Source: Hyphomonadaceae bacterium (GTDB lineage: Bacteria > Pseudomonadota > Alphaproteobacteria > Caulobacterales > Aquidulcibacteraceae). From it: a DNA stretch of 64,000 nt. The notes below the pieces were generated by a model. It was not told the DNA's origin, ran no database searches, and saw only the letters and a list, made by a program, of their open reading frames with translations. The position numbers were made by a program, and so were the translations under genes. The stretch lies in assembly GCA_016791365.1 (NCBI GenBank), contig JAEUMT010000008.1, positions 59,455 through 123,454 of the forward strand. Direction: 5' to 3'. Positions 50,102-59,620 of this stretch are shown here, one piece after another. Position 1 is the first letter of the stretch. Each line of letters opens with the position of its first letter.

Positions 50102-51232
50102 TCAGCCTCCAGCGACTGTGTGCGTGGCCGCCGGCGCGAGGAACGCGACGTAGTAGCCAATGACGATGACGGCGACGAGCGAGGTCGGCAGAAAAATCTT
50201 CCAGCCCAGACGCATCAACTGGTCGTAGCGGTAGCGCGGCACGATGGCCTTCACCATCGCGAACATGAAGAACATCGCCCAGATCTTCACGTAGAACACG
50301 AGCATGGCGACGAGCCCGGTGAAGAACGGATTGAGCCCGAGACCTTCGACCGAACCCCACGGCAAGTGCCAGCCGCCGAGGAACAGGATCGTCGTCATGG
50401 CGCACATCATGACGATGTTGAGGTACTCGCCGATCATGAAGAGCAAATACGGCGTCGATGAGTATTCGACCTGATAGCCGGCCACGAGTTCGGATTCCGC
50501 TTCCGGCAGATCGAACGGCGGACGGTTGGTTTCGGCCAACGCCGAAATGAAGAACATCCCCAGCATCGCGATCATCACGACGCCGACGAGGATGTTGTTG
50601 GGAAATTCCGCGAAGTTGAAGATGCGGAACCCGTGCCACATCCAGATGCCGCCGGCCTGGTGATCGACGATGGTCGTCAGATTCAGCGAACCGACCAACA
50701 GCAGCACCGTGATGAGGATGAAGCCGATCGAGACTTCGTAGCTCACCATTTGCGCGGCTGAGCGGAGGCCACCGAGGAACGGGTACTTCGAGTTCGAAGC
50801 CCAGCCGCCCATGATGATGCCGTAAACGCCGAGCGACGAGATCGCGAACAGGTAGAGGATGCCGACGTTCAAGTCGGCGATCACAACATCCGGTCCCCAC
50901 GGCACGACAGCCCAGCCAACAAACGCGAGCACAAAGCTCAGCAGCGGCGCGAGGATGAAGACGGTCTTGTTCGCGCCCGCCGGGATGACGATTTCCTTGA
51001 ACACGAACTTGAAAAAGTCCGCGAAGGATTGAAGCAGACCAAACGGGCCGACGACGTTCGGGCCCTTGCGCAGCTGCACCGCCGCCCAGACCTTGCGGTC
51101 GAACAGCAGCAGAAACGCGAGCGAGATCAGCAACAGAATGCAGATGGCCAAAATCTGGCCCGTCTTCATCAGCGCCCACTCCCATTCGATGGGCAGGCTG
51201 ATAAGAGGCACATAGTCGGTCGCGGGGTTCAT
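50102..51232 (-). CDS. nuoH: NADH-quinone oxidoreductase subunit H
   Basis: Membrane subunit at the quinone chamber, 376 residues with about eight helices. Diagnostic blocks are [60 protein letters not shown], and the acidic loop [30 protein letters not shown] palindromic repeat lies between nuoG and this gene. Confidence 0.97.
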   Translation of the reverse strand: MNPATDYVPLISLPIEWEWALMKTGQILAICILLLISLAFLLLFDRKVWAAVQLRKGPNVVGPFGLLQSFADFFKFVFKEIVIPAGANKTVFILAPLLSFVLAFVGWAVVPWGPDVVIADLNVGILYLFAISSLGVYGIIMGGWASNSKYPFLGGLRSAAQMVSYEVSIGFILITVLLLVGSLNLTTIVDHQAGGIWMWHGFRIFNFAEFPNNILVGVVMIAMLGMFFISALAETNRPPFDLPEAESELVAGYQVEYSSTPYLLFMIGEYLNIVMMCAMTTILFLGGWHLPWGSVEGLGLNPFFTGLVAMLVFYVKIWAMFFMFAMVKAIVPRYRYDQLMRLGWKIFLPTSLVAVIVIGYYVAFLAPAATHTVAGG

Positions 51233-51250
51233 GCGACGACCCCACTCTCA

Positions 51251-51348
51251 GTCATTCCGGACGCGCGGAGCGCGATCCGGAACCCAGGGCCAAGGACGGC
51301 GCAGTGGCCCTGGGTTCCGGGTCTCCGCTTCGCTACGCCCGGAATGAC
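51251..51348. repeat. Palindromic intergenic repeat between nuoG and nuoH
   Basis: A 98-bp imperfect palindrome. Outer ends are GTCATTCCGG (51251-51260) and its exact complement (51339-51348). The inner arms are a perfect 16-bp inverted repeat, CCGGAACCCAGGGCCA (51277-51292) with 51305-51320, around a 12-base loop. The intervening arm segments (GCGCGGAGCGCG and TCCGCTTCGCTACG) pair partly. Repeats with ATTCCGG...CCGGAAYCCAGGG are common in alphaproteobacterial genomes. It could act as a hairpin in the transcript. Confidence 0.85.
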
Positions 51349-51365
51349 TCTATGGAAAAGAGCGC

Positions 51366-53432
51366 TCATTCCGCGGCCACCTTGTGAGCGTTGGCGCGAA
51401 GGCGCGAGCACTCGGCCATCGTCTTCGACGCACGCGCGATCGGGTTGGTCAGATAGAAGTCCGCGATCGGGCTCTTGAATGCATCGCTTGCGATCTGACC
51501 GTCCGCGCCGATCCTGCCCGCGTCGAAGCCCGCGCTATCGGCGGATCCCGGCGCGTAGTCGACGTACCCGAAGGTCGGATGATCTGCGATCATTTTCTGG
51601 CGCAGCGCGGCGAGCGAGTCATACGGCAACGTCTTGCCGACGACGGCCGAGAGCGCGCGCAAGATCGTCCAATCTTCCTTGCCCTCGCCCTTCGGGAACG
51701 TGGCGCGGCGCCCGTACTGAACGCGGCCCTCGGTGTTGACCCAGGTCGCGTCTTTCTCGGTGTAAGCGGCGCCGGGGAGGATGATGTCAGCGCGATGCGC
51801 GCCAGCGTCGCCGTGGGTGCCGATATAGATCACCGTTCCGGCGCTCGGCAGCGCAACTTCATCGACGCCAAGCAGCAGCAGCGTATCGAGCCCGCCCTTC
51901 AACATTTCGCGCGCGTTTTTCCCGCTCTGGCCTGGCAGGAATCCCAGGTCGAGGCCGCCAACGCGTGAGGCCGCAATCTGCAGCACGTTGAATGCGTTCC
52001 AACCGTCCTTGCCGAGACCCGCGGCGAGTTTGCCCGCGGCGCGCAGCACGGCGCCGCCGTCGGCACGGGCAACCGCGCCGGCGCCGACAATCACCATCGG
52101 CCTTTGCGCGCTCTTTAACTTGTCGCCGAACGCGCCCAACTGGCCGAGCGATTGCGGCCCGGCCCCAATGTGCGTGTACTTGTACGTAAGATCAGCCGCC
52201 TCGCCGACGACGCCAATCTCCGCGCCGCGCAGCCAAGCTTTGCGCAGGCGCGCATTCAACACCGGCGCCTCGATACGGGGATTGGCGCCCGCGAGCAGGA
52301 TCACATCAGCTTCATCGATGCCGGCGATGGTCGAGTTAAAGAGATATTCCTGGCGTGCGCCGCCACCGATCTGGGCGCCATCGGCGCGGCAATCGGTGTT
52401 CGGCGAGCCGAGCGCACGGAAAAGATCGAGCGTCGCCTTCATGCTCTCGGCGCACGCCAGATCGCCGGCGATGGCGCCAATCTTCGAGCCATCACGCTTC
52501 AACGCGTAAGCTGTCGCTTCCAGCGCTTCGTCCCAGCTTGCCGGACGGAGCTTACCGTTTTCACGGATGTAAGGCCGATCCAGGCGCTGGCGGCTAAGGC
52601 CATCTTCGGCGTAGCGCGTCTTATCCGAAATCCACTCTTCGTTGATTTCTTCGTTGACGCGCGGCAGCACGCGCAGCACCGCATCACCACGTGCATCGAC
52701 GCGGATGTTGCACCCCAGCGCATCCATCACGTCGACCGTTTCAGTCTTCGTCAATTCCCAAGGCCGCGCGTTGAACGCATACGGCTTCGAGGTCAGCGCG
52801 CCCACCGGGCAAAGATCGATCACGTTCGCCGAAAGCTCGCTCGACAGCGAAGCTTCCAGATACGTGGTGATTTCCATGTCCTCGCCGCGGCCCGTGGCGC
52901 CAAGTTCGGGGACGCCCGCCACTTCCGTCGCGAAGCGCACGCAGCGCGTGCACTGAATGCAACGCGTCATCACCGTCTTCACCAGCGGGCCCATGAATTT
53001 TTCTTCGACCGCGCGCTTGTTCTCATCGAAGCGCGAGCCGCCGCGCCCATAGGCGACGGATTGATCTTGCAGATCGCACTCACCGCCTTGGTCGCAGATC
53101 GGGCAGTCCAGCGGGTGGTTGATGAGCAAGAACTCCATCACGCCTTTGCGCGCCTTGGCGACCGTCGCGCTCTTGGTCACGAGTTCGTTGAGCATTTCAT
53201 CGCGTGGCGGCGGCAGGTCTTTCACTTGCTGCGCACACGACGCGACCGGCTTCGGCCCGGATTTTCCGCCAACCTTCACTTCGATCAGGCACATGCGGCA
53301 ATTGCCGGCGATCGACAGACGCTCGTGATAACAAAAGCGCGGAATCTCTGCGCCGGCGGCTTCGCACGCCTGCAGCAACGTAAGTTCCGGAGGAACGTCG
53401 ACTTCTACGCCGTCGACGAGGATTTTCGTCAT
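51366..53432 (-). CDS. nuoG: NADH-quinone oxidoreductase subunit G
   Basis: Largest peripheral subunit, 688 residues. The N-terminal ferredoxin domain binds cluster N1b (Cys34, Cys45, Cys48 and Cys66). His106/Cys110/Cys113/Cys119 bind N5, and CIQCTRC (158-164) plus a later Cys bind N4. The molybdopterin-oxidoreductase-like C-terminal part follows, without an N7 motif that I can see. A 242-base gap upstream separates it from a divergent small gene, so a promoter for nuoG-N may lie there. Confidence 0.97.
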   Translation of the reverse strand: MTKILVDGVEVDVPPELTLLQACEAAGAEIPRFCYHERLSIAGNCRMCLIEVKVGGKSGPKPVASCAQQVKDLPPPRDEMLNELVTKSATVAKARKGVMEFLLINHPLDCPICDQGGECDLQDQSVAYGRGGSRFDENKRAVEEKFMGPLVKTVMTRCIQCTRCVRFATEVAGVPELGATGRGEDMEITTYLEASLSSELSANVIDLCPVGALTSKPYAFNARPWELTKTETVDVMDALGCNIRVDARGDAVLRVLPRVNEEINEEWISDKTRYAEDGLSRQRLDRPYIRENGKLRPASWDEALEATAYALKRDGSKIGAIAGDLACAESMKATLDLFRALGSPNTDCRADGAQIGGGARQEYLFNSTIAGIDEADVILLAGANPRIEAPVLNARLRKAWLRGAEIGVVGEAADLTYKYTHIGAGPQSLGQLGAFGDKLKSAQRPMVIVGAGAVARADGGAVLRAAGKLAAGLGKDGWNAFNVLQIAASRVGGLDLGFLPGQSGKNAREMLKGGLDTLLLLGVDEVALPSAGTVIYIGTHGDAGAHRADIILPGAAYTEKDATWVNTEGRVQYGRRATFPKGEGKEDWTILRALSAVVGKTLPYDSLAALRQKMIADHPTFGYVDYAPGSADSAGFDAGRIGADGQIASDAFKSPIADFYLTNPIARASKTMAECSRLRANAHKVAAE

Positions 53433-53674
53433 GAGTCTGACCGCTTTCGCGGAGGCGAATGGACGATTTATTGCGTCGCCGCAAGTGGGCGAAAGGTCCG
53501 CTGCGCCAGGGGCTTAGCTGCGAATTGCTCGCAAGTTTCCGAGGTTCCGGACGCGCAACAGAACCGGCGCCGCGGTACGCACGTAACTCACTGACATTAC
53601 GTGCATTTTGCCGGAACGGCAGGCGGATCGGCGGGTTGTCTTTGCAAGGGCGGGCAATAGCGGAGCTTTCTCCA

Positions 53675-53827
53675 ATGCCGAACAACCAACAACAGCCGCA
53701 AAACGAACCGCGCCGCGCGCAACCGGGTCAAGAAAACCCGGCCGACGGCCGCGAAGACATGGAGCGTCCGGAGCGCGATTCCGAGCGCAATCGCGAGCGC
53801 CAAGACCAAACCAATCGTCCGCAATAA
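53675..53827 (+). CDS. Small disordered hydrophilic protein
   Basis: A 50-residue peptide made almost only of Gln, Asn, Arg, Glu, Asp and Pro (MPNNQQQPQNEPRRAQPGQE, then EDMERPERDSERNRERQDQ). It is predicted to be unstructured. CGGAGC (53661-53666) precedes ATG 53675, and a good terminator follows the stop, both of which argue for a real gene, oriented against the surrounding nuo operon. In-frame codons upstream to 53459 have no preceding ribosome site and are not included. Function unknown. Confidence 0.6.
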   Translation: MPNNQQQPQNEPRRAQPGQENPADGREDMERPERDSERNRERQDQTNRPQ

Positions 53828-53850
53828 CCACGGCGATCAATGTCGAACGA

Positions 53851-53878
53851 ACGGAGCGGATCAATCCGCTCCGTTTTC
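53851..53878 (+). terminator. Rho-independent terminator after the small hydrophilic gene
   Basis: Perfect 11-bp stem ACGGAGCGGAT / ATCCGCTCCGT (53851-53861 with 53864-53874), very tight loop, then TTTTC. It lies 23 bases after the stop at 53827. Confidence 0.8.
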
Positions 53879-53881
53879 GCG

Positions 53882-54023
53882 AATATGGACCACCGGCGTC
53901 CCGCCGACATGCACAGACATTTGCAATTGGAACCGCGCAGGTCCGTAGTCCATGCGAGGCCGCAGCCACGCGCTCCAGTTGGATACATTGGCGCCGGCCG
54001 GCGAGACGCCGGCGGTCCATATT
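53882..54023. repeat. 142-bp element with 24-bp terminal inverted repeats
   Basis: Ends are 24-bp inverted repeats (53882-53905 and 54000-54023) matching at 22 positions and beginning AATATGGACC. The core is not obviously repetitive. Read on the minus strand it gives an open frame with WTAGVSPAG at one end and GGTPVVHI at the other; such pairs recur as translations of dispersed repeats in many genomes, so I treat it as a non-coding MITE-like element. It sits between a terminator and the end of the YciI gene. No flanking target duplication is evident. Confidence 0.7.
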
Positions 54024-54045
54024 ACGTCGTCGCCGTCCCGCCTGA

Positions 54046-54345
54046 CTAAACCTTGGTCAGCGCGCCCTCGCCCACCACCGTAATCCACTCGCGCACGCGC
54101 CATTTCGCGACGACGCCCTGGCTGACATACGGATCAGCCCGCGCGAAATCTTCGGCCGCTTGGCTCGTCTCGCCCTTGAACAGAAGCAAACCAAACGGCG
54201 CCTCATCGCTCGGCACCGCGCCGCCAAGCTGCAACTCATCGCGCGCCACCGAAGCGCGCGCGAGTTCCAGGTGCGCCGGCCGCACCGGACCGCGCTTCGC
54301 CATCCAGTCCGAAGAATAGTCATAGATGAGCAGAAAGTGTTTCAC
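54046..54345 (-). CDS. YciI-family protein
   Basis: A 99-residue alpha/beta protein of the YciI (YCII-related) family. It starts MKHFLLIYDYSSDWMAKRGPVRPAHLELAR, carries the family His/Asp region and GGAVPSDEAPFGLLLFKG, and ends with DPYVSQGVVAKWRVREWITVVG. The enzymatic role is not established for this branch. Its ATG overlaps the lipoprotein stop by four bases, so it belongs to the nuo-associated transcript. Confidence 0.88.
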   Translation of the reverse strand: MKHFLLIYDYSSDWMAKRGPVRPAHLELARASVARDELQLGGAVPSDEAPFGLLLFKGETSQAAEDFARADPYVSQGVVAKWRVREWITVVGEGALTKV

Positions 54346-54824
54346 TGAGGAGCTCCCGCCACAAACCCACGCCGCCGCGCTTCGAGATAGACAATGTCCG
54401 CGCGCATGAATGCCTCACCACGATCGATCACCGACCAGACAACGCTGTCCGCGCCGGCGCGCTCCGCGACGATTTCATATGTGTGTCCGGCCTTTGCCAC
54501 GAGAACCACGCTGCCATCGGCCCGCCGCGCCGAACCGTCGCCCGCCACCATGTCGAACCTGTGTTCTCCCGGCAAAACGTAAACTTCCAAAGGTGCGGCA
54601 GTGGTCAACGTCGTACGCCGCCCGTCGACCGCATCAATGTAACCGTGCAGCCCGCGATATCCGGCAGGGCCATACGCAATGGAAAAAACCGTCGCCAGCT
54701 CAGCGCTCGGACGAACCGGACCCGGATAATGCCGCTGCGGATTCATGAACGGCATCTGACTTGCGCAAGCACATAGACAGAGCGCGGTCACCACTACCTT
54801 CCACCAGGAGACCGGGCCTCGCAT
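54342..54824 (-). CDS. Putative lipoprotein of unknown function
   Basis: A 160-residue exported protein. The start chosen is ATG 54824, because GGGAG lies six bases before it; an ATG at 54842 would add six residues. The N-terminus MRGPVSWWKVVVTALCLCAC is a lipoprotein-type signal with an imperfect lipobox (LCAC). The body is beta-rich: AAPLEVYVLPGEHRFDMVAG, VVLVAKAGHTYEIVAERAG. This is reminiscent of small lipoproteins with a PEGA-like or DUF2846-like fold. Between nuoF and the YciI gene. Confidence 0.7.
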   Translation of the reverse strand: MRGPVSWWKVVVTALCLCACASQMPFMNPQRHYPGPVRPSAELATVFSIAYGPAGYRGLHGYIDAVDGRRTTLTTAAPLEVYVLPGEHRFDMVAGDGSARRADGSVVLVAKAGHTYEIVAERAGADSVVWSVIDRGEAFMRADIVYLEARRRGFVAGAPQ

Positions 54825-54851
54825 CTGCATCTCCCTGGACATGGCCTCGCG

Positions 54852-56162
54852 CTACTCTGCCGCCACCATCTTCACCTGGTGCACGCCCTTCGCGGCGCGA
54901 TAGCGATCGATGCGCTGTTCGATTTCGCCGCGGAAGCAGCGGATCAGGCCTTGGATCGGCCATGCGGCGGCATCGCCCAACGCGCAGATCGTGTGGCCTT
55001 CGACTTGGCCCGCCACATCCAGCAGCAAATCGATCTCGCTGTGATCGGCCTCGCCCTTCGCCATCCGCTCCAGCACGCGCCACATCCAGCCGGTGCCTTC
55101 ACGGCACGGCGTGCACTGGCCGCAGCTCTCGTGTTTGTAGAAATACGCAATTCGCGCAATCGCGCGGATCATGTCGGTCGATTGATCCATCACGATGACG
55201 GCCGCCGTGCCTAGGCCCGAGCGATGCGGCGCCGCCATCAGCGCATCGAAATCCATCAGCATGGTCTCGGACTCTTGCGCGTTGATCATGCGCACCGACG
55301 AACCGCCCGGAATAATGGCTTTGAGATTGCCCCAGCCGCCGCGCACACCGCCGCAATGCTCTTCGATGAGCTGCTTTAGCGGAATGCTCATCGCCTCTTC
55401 GACGTTGCACGGCTTGTTCACGTGGCCGGAAATACAGAACACCTTGGTGCCGGCATTGTTCGGACGGCCAAAGCCAGCGAACCACTTCGCGCCACGGCGC
55501 AAAATCGTCGGCACCACCGCGATCGATTCAACGTTGTTGACCGTCGTCGGGCAGCCATAGAGGCCAACGTTCGCCGGGAATGGCGGTTTCAAGCGCGGCT
55601 GGCCCTTCTTGCCTTCAAGGCTTTCAAGCAGCGCTGTCTCTTCACCGCAAATGTAGGCGCCGGCGCCGTGGTGCATGTAGATGTCGAAATCCCAACCATG
55701 CACGTTGTTCTTGCCAATGAGCTTGGCCTCGTACGCTTCCAGAATCGCGCGCTCCATCGCCTCGCGCTCATAGACGTACTCGCCGCGCACATAAATGTAG
55801 CACGCGTGCGCCTGCATCGCGAACGAGGCGATGAGACAACCCTCGATCAGCAGATGCGGATCGTGGCGCATCATGTCGCGGTCCTTGCACGTGCCCGGCT
55901 CGGACTCGTCGGCGTTGACGACGAGATAGTGCGGCCGATCCTTCACCTCCTTCGGCATAAAGGACCACTTCAAGCCGGTCGGAAAACCCGCGCCGCCGCG
56001 CCCGCGCAAACCGCTCTCTTTGACATTGGCGATGATCCAGTCACGGCCGGCCGAGATCATGTCAGCCGTGCCGTTCCACGCGCCACGCTTCTTGGCGCTC
56101 TCCAGATCGGCGCCGTGTTTGCCGTAGAGGTTCAGGAAGATGCGATCTTTATCCGCGAGCAT
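54852..56162 (-). CDS. nuoF: NADH-quinone oxidoreductase subunit F
   Basis: NADH- and FMN-binding subunit, 436 residues. It has the glycine-rich [10 protein letters not shown] (54-63), the NADH-site [19 protein letters not shown], and the N3 cluster motif [16 protein letters not shown]. The fourth Cys is in [14 protein letters not shown]. It is adjacent to small accessory genes on both sides. Confidence 0.97.
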   Translation of the reverse strand: MLADKDRIFLNLYGKHGADLESAKKRGAWNGTADMISAGRDWIIANVKESGLRGRGGAGFPTGLKWSFMPKEVKDRPHYLVVNADESEPGTCKDRDMMRHDPHLLIEGCLIASFAMQAHACYIYVRGEYVYEREAMERAILEAYEAKLIGKNNVHGWDFDIYMHHGAGAYICGEETALLESLEGKKGQPRLKPPFPANVGLYGCPTTVNNVESIAVVPTILRRGAKWFAGFGRPNNAGTKVFCISGHVNKPCNVEEAMSIPLKQLIEEHCGGVRGGWGNLKAIIPGGSSVRMINAQESETMLMDFDALMAAPHRSGLGTAAVIVMDQSTDMIRAIARIAYFYKHESCGQCTPCREGTGWMWRVLERMAKGEADHSEIDLLLDVAGQVEGHTICALGDAAAWPIQGLIRCFRGEIEQRIDRYRAAKGVHQVKMVAAE

Positions 56163-56171
56163 TTCTATTCC

Positions 56172-56426
56172 TCAAACCTTCGGCGCCAGATGCATGAAGA
56201 CGCGCAAACCGAACCACAACGCGCCAATCGCCGGCGCAACCACACGCATATCCGTCACAGGCATATGCTGCACAACCGCCATGTATGCCGCCGCGGCGCC
56301 GCAGACGATCGCGAGCACGGCAAACAAGAAAAGCTTCCCGCCCTTGCCGCTCAGCGGCTTCAACGGCGCGAGTGACGAACGCGACGGACGGCGTTGGTAC
56401 ATCGGAGGCGGTGTGGACTCGCTCAT
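56172..56426 (-). CDS. Small membrane protein in the nuo operon
   Basis: An 84-residue protein with a basic Pro/Ser-rich N-terminus (MSESTPPPMYQRRPSRSSL) and two membrane helices (KLFLFAVLAIVCGAAAAYMA and VVAPAIGALWFGLRVFMHLA). ATG 56426 overlaps the preceding stop by four bases. Not recognised; could be a complex I accessory or assembly factor, from position only. Confidence 0.7.
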   Translation of the reverse strand: MSESTPPPMYQRRPSRSSLAPLKPLSGKGGKLFLFAVLAIVCGAAAAYMAVVQHMPVTDMRVVAPAIGALWFGLRVFMHLAPKV

Positions 56427-56620
56427 GACCGCGTGAACGCCCCCGCCTGCGCCATCAACAGCAGAATAATCGCCGAGCCAACCAATGCGGCGCCGATCAG
56501 CCAGGCAATCTGCCCGGTCCCCCAAAATATCGCGGCGCCAATGGCGAGCAGAACGCCTTCGGCAATGGCCCCTTTAACGATAGCGGCCGCGAGCGCGGGT
56601 TTGCCTTGCTGATCAGCCAT
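56423..56620 (-). CDS. Small two-helix membrane protein in the nuo operon
   Basis: A 65-residue protein, almost entirely two membrane helices (AIAEGVLLAIGAAIFWGT and AWLIGAALVGSAIILLLMA), after a short polar start MADQQGKPALAAA. The ATG shares one base with the nuoE stop (TAATG) and its stop overlaps the next ATG, so translation is coupled to nuoE. Not recognised. Confidence 0.75.
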   Translation of the reverse strand: MADQQGKPALAAAIVKGAIAEGVLLAIGAAIFWGTGQIAWLIGAALVGSAIILLLMAQAGAFTRS

Positions 56621-57273
56621 TAGACCTTCTCCGGCAGCCCCGGAATTTTGACCGGCTTGCCAAGTGAGCCGTCGAACAATGACGGATCGCTCAGCGTCTT
56701 TTGTTCACCTTCCGGCGCCGACGTCTGACGTCCAATCGCCGAGCCCTGTCCGATGGCCTCGCCCCGCGCGAGTTTGTCCATCAGCGCCTCAAGCGCCGCC
56801 GGCGTCAGATCTTCGTGGTAGTAATCGTGGATCGCCACGATCGGCGCGTTCACGCAGGCGCCCATGCATTCCATCTCTTCCCACGAGAAGAGGCCATCAT
56901 CGGTGACGTGATGCGCGGGCCCGATGCGGCGTTTGCAAACGGTCTTGAGTTCTTCGGAGCCACGCAGCATGCACGGCGTCGTGCCGCACACCTGCAGGTG
57001 ATGTTTCCCGACCGGCTGCAGGTGGAACATCGTGTAGAACGTCGCGACTTCCAGCACGCGGATCGTCGGCATCTCCAGCAGGTCCGCGATCGCCCGGATC
57101 GCAGGCTCGCTGACCCAGCCTTCCTGCTTCTGCACCAGCCAAAGCGCCGGGATCACCGCCGATTGCTTGCGCTCGGGCGGATATTTCGCCATCCACCAAC
57201 GCACCTGCTCCATCGTCTCTTTCGAAAACGCGAAGCTATCGGGTTGCTCTGCGGCAAGGCGGCGGACGCTCAT
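56620..57273 (-). CDS. nuoE: NADH-quinone oxidoreductase subunit E
   Basis: Thioredoxin-like [2Fe-2S] subunit (cluster N1a), 217 residues. The four cluster cysteines are Cys96, Cys101 (QVCGTTPCMLRG), Cys136 and Cys140 (ECMGACVNAP). The N-terminal helical domain contains PAIRAIADLLEMP and YTMFHLQPVGKH. A ~45-residue polar C-terminal tail (GSAIGRQTSAPEGEQKTL onward) is longer than in E. coli NuoE, as in other alphaproteobacteria. Confidence 0.96.
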   Translation of the reverse strand: MSVRRLAAEQPDSFAFSKETMEQVRWWMAKYPPERKQSAVIPALWLVQKQEGWVSEPAIRAIADLLEMPTIRVLEVATFYTMFHLQPVGKHHLQVCGTTPCMLRGSEELKTVCKRRIGPAHHVTDDGLFSWEEMECMGACVNAPIVAIHDYYHEDLTPAALEALMDKLARGEAIGQGSAIGRQTSAPEGEQKTLSDPSLFDGSLGKPVKIPGLPEKV

Positions 57274-57283
57274 GGGTAGCTAC

Positions 57284-57616
57284 TCACTGAATGAAATCGA
57301 CGCGGACGATCTGATCGCCCTTAACGGTGTAAATAACGACAGCTTCGAAGAACGGTCCCTCAGGCGAACGCTCGCCCTTCTCATGATCGATCACGACTTC
57401 GCCATGCGCGATACGGCTGACCGACCAGGCGCGGTTCTTCGGATAGTCGGCCCAGCTTTTTGAATAGCGCGCACGGATCGCATCTTTGCCCACCTGCAGC
57501 GGCTCGCCGCCATAGAGGGCGATGATGCAATCATCCGCATAAGTCGCGCAGAACGCCTCGATGTCATGGGCGTTGTAGGCGTCGAACTGACGCTGGACGA
57601 CGTCGACGGCGCTCAT
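57284..57616 (-). CDS. SnoaL/NTF2-like protein
   Basis: A 110-residue single-domain protein of the NTF2-like superfamily. It begins MSAVDVVQRQFDAYNAHDIEAFCATYADDC, the classic start of SnoaL-like/ketosteroid-isomerase folds, and ends with VVIYTVKGDQIVRVDFIQ. Ligand and activity unknown. It overlaps the upstream membrane-protein stop by four bases and lies ten bases before nuoE. Confidence 0.85.
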   Translation of the reverse strand: MSAVDVVQRQFDAYNAHDIEAFCATYADDCIIALYGGEPLQVGKDAIRARYSKSWADYPKNRAWSVSRIAHGEVVIDHEKGERSPEGPFFEAVVIYTVKGDQIVRVDFIQ

Positions 57617-57981
57617 GGCCGCCCGCCCATGCGCTCAAGCGCAAGTTCAAGCCGCGTGCGCGCGAGATCGCGCAGCAATGGTCCGGTCACCGGCAGGAAG
57701 CGCAAGATCACGACGACCAGCACGCCCGCCGCCACCGCCAGAAACACGTCGAACATCGGCCAGACCGGCGCCCCGAGCAGATAGATCAGCACGAACGGGA
57801 TCGGGATCATGAAGCCGGCGGCCTGGATCGCGAGCGCGGTCAAATAGCGGCCCTTGCCGCCCGGATAGCGCTCGCGCACTTTCGGGCGCAGCACATAGCT
57901 CGCGGTCACCGCAAGCACGATGGCGATGAGCACCCAAACGCCCATCTGCGCCAGCAACGATTGCGCGGAGATGACGTTCAT
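57613..57981 (-). CDS. Small membrane protein in the nuo operon
   Basis: A 122-residue protein with three hydrophobic segments: WVLIAIVLAVTASYVL, ALAIQAAGFMIPIPFVLIYLL and VFLAVAAGVLVVVILRFL. A basic loop contains RPKVRERYPGGKGRY. It overlaps both neighbours by four bases. Not recognised; no catalytic motif. Confidence 0.7.
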   Translation of the reverse strand: MNVISAQSLLAQMGVWVLIAIVLAVTASYVLRPKVRERYPGGKGRYLTALAIQAAGFMIPIPFVLIYLLGAPVWPMFDVFLAVAAGVLVVVILRFLPVTGPLLRDLARTRLELALERMGGRP

Positions 57982-58418
57982 GCCGCCGCCTTCCGCTCTT
58001 CGATCGCATCCAGCTTCGCCAGCGCCTTGTTCGCATCGTCACGCGCTTTCAGTAGCGACGCACGGCGATAGGCGCGAAGGTAGGTCGACAGCACCGGCGT
58101 CTTCAAGAGCGCGCCGCGTCGGATAACGATCAGCATGCCAAGCGCCGGCAGGAATGAGAGCGACGACATCATCGGCGACAAGCCGGGGTCGAAGCCTCGT
58201 ACGTCCATATAGCCCATGCGCAAGGGCACGATCACAAAGCCGATAAGCAGCCCAACCGCCAAACCTTGAATGGCGGCGCCGATACGGACCCGCGTGGGAT
58301 GGTGCTCAACGTGCTCGGCTTTGAATGCGAAAAACGAGTGGCAGACAAAGGCAGTCATGATCACGAGAGCGACAAGGCCCTCGATCCAAAGCATGAGCGG
58401 GGCATGCTCGGGGTTCAC
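57978..58418 (-). CDS. Small membrane protein with C-terminal coiled coil
   Basis: A 146-residue protein with about three hydrophobic segments ([60 protein letters not shown]). A charged helix follows ([20 protein letters not shown]) that could be a short coiled coil. Its ATG overlaps the nuoD stop by four bases. Not recognised; a complex I-related role is only suggested by position. Confidence 0.7.
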   Translation of the reverse strand: MNPEHAPLMLWIEGLVALVIMTAFVCHSFFAFKAEHVEHHPTRVRIGAAIQGLAVGLLIGFVIVPLRMGYMDVRGFDPGLSPMMSSLSFLPALGMLIVIRRGALLKTPVLSTYLRAYRRASLLKARDDANKALAKLDAIEERKAAA

Positions 58419-59620
58419 CGATCGATTTCCCCGAACACGATGTCGAGCGAGCCCAGCACGGCCGAAACGTCTGCCAGCATGTGGCCCTTGCAGAGATAAT
58501 CCATCGCCGCGAGGTGCGGAAAACCAGGCGCTCGAATCTTCACGCGGTACGGCTTGTTGGTGCCGTCGGCGATGAGATAGACGCCAAACTCGCCCTTCGG
58601 CGCTTCAACCGCGGCGTAGGCTTCGCCGGCAGGCACGTGAAAGCCTTCGGTATAGAGCTTGAAGTGATGGATGAGCGCTTCCATCGATTGCTTCATCTCG
58701 GCGCGGCGCGGCGGCGCATATTTTGATTTCTCCGGCATCACCGGGCCAGGCGTCTGCTTCAACAGCTTCACGCATTGCTGCATGATCTTCGTCGACTCGT
58801 ACATTTCCTCGACGCGGCACAGATAGCGGTCATAGCAATCGCCGTTCTTGCCGAGCGGAATCTTGAAATCGAGTTCGCTGTAGATTTCGTAAGGCTGCGA
58901 GCGGCGCAGGTCCCAGGCCATGCCCGACCCGCGCACCATCACGCCCGAGAAACCCCACTTCAACGCATCCTCGCGCGTGACCACGCCGATATCGACATTG
59001 CGCTGCTTGAAGATGCGATTGCCGGTGAGCAGCGTTTCGATATCCCGCACCTTTTGCGGAAATTGCTCGCACCACTCGCCAATATCGTCGATCAATTGCG
59101 GCGTCAGGTCCTGGTGGACGCCGCCGGGACGAACGTAGTTCGCATGCATGCGTGACCCAGAAGCGCGCTCATAGAACACCATCAGCTTTTCGCGCTCTTC
59201 AAAACCCCAGAGCGGCGGCGTCAATGCGCCAACATCGAGGGCCTGCGTGGTGATGTTCAGCAGATGGTTCAGGATGCGGCCGATTTCCGAATAGAGCACC
59301 CGGATGATCTGCGCCCGGCGCGGCACATCGATGCCTGCGAGCTTTTCGATCGCCAGGCAAAACGCGTGCTCCTGGTTCATCGGCGCGACATAGTCGAGCC
59401 GATCGAAATACGGGATTGCCTGCAGATAGGTTTTGTACTCGATCAGCTTCTCGGTGCCGCGATGCAGCAGACCAATGTGCGGATCGACTCGTTCGACGAC
59501 TTCGCCATCGAGTTCAAGCACGAGACGCAGCACGCCGTGCGCCGCCGGGTGCTGCGGGCCGAAATTGATCGTGAAGGTGCGCTTCTCTTCTGCGGGCGCG
59601 TTGGAGAGATCGTCAGCCAT
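58415..59620 (-). CDS. nuoD: NADH-quinone oxidoreductase subunit D
   Basis: 49-kDa-type subunit that forms the quinone site with NuoB; a separate NuoC, not the fused NuoCD of E. coli. The 401-residue protein has [25 protein letters not shown] (quinone-site histidines) and [18 protein letters not shown], and ends VFGEIDR. ATG 59620 overlaps the VOC-protein end by eight bases. Confidence 0.97.
   Translation of the reverse strand: MADDLSNAPAEEKRTFTINFGPQHPAAHGVLRLVLELDGEVVERVDPHIGLLHRGTEKLIEYKTYLQAIPYFDRLDYVAPMNQEHAFCLAIEKLAGIDVPRRAQIIRVLYSEIGRILNHLLNITTQALDVGALTPPLWGFEEREKLMVFYERASGSRMHANYVRPGGVHQDLTPQLIDDIGEWCEQFPQKVRDIETLLTGNRIFKQRNVDIGVVTREDALKWGFSGVMVRGSGMAWDLRRSQPYEIYSELDFKIPLGKNGDCYDRYLCRVEEMYESTKIMQQCVKLLKQTPGPVMPEKSKYAPPRRAEMKQSMEALIHHFKLYTEGFHVPAGEAYAAVEAPKGEFGVYLIADGTNKPYRVKIRAPGFPHLAAMDYLCKGHMLADVSAVLGSLDIVFGEIDR

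Noticed and set aside
50097..51245. Open frame continuous with nuoI across nuoH
   Set aside because: Out of frame with nuoH, whose sequence is fully conserved; the real nuoI start is ATG 50096.
53861..54103. Possible 80-residue minus-strand protein ending GGTPVVHIRENGAD
   Set aside because: It is the translation of the terminal-inverted-repeat element and includes the terminator; treated as non-coding repeat.
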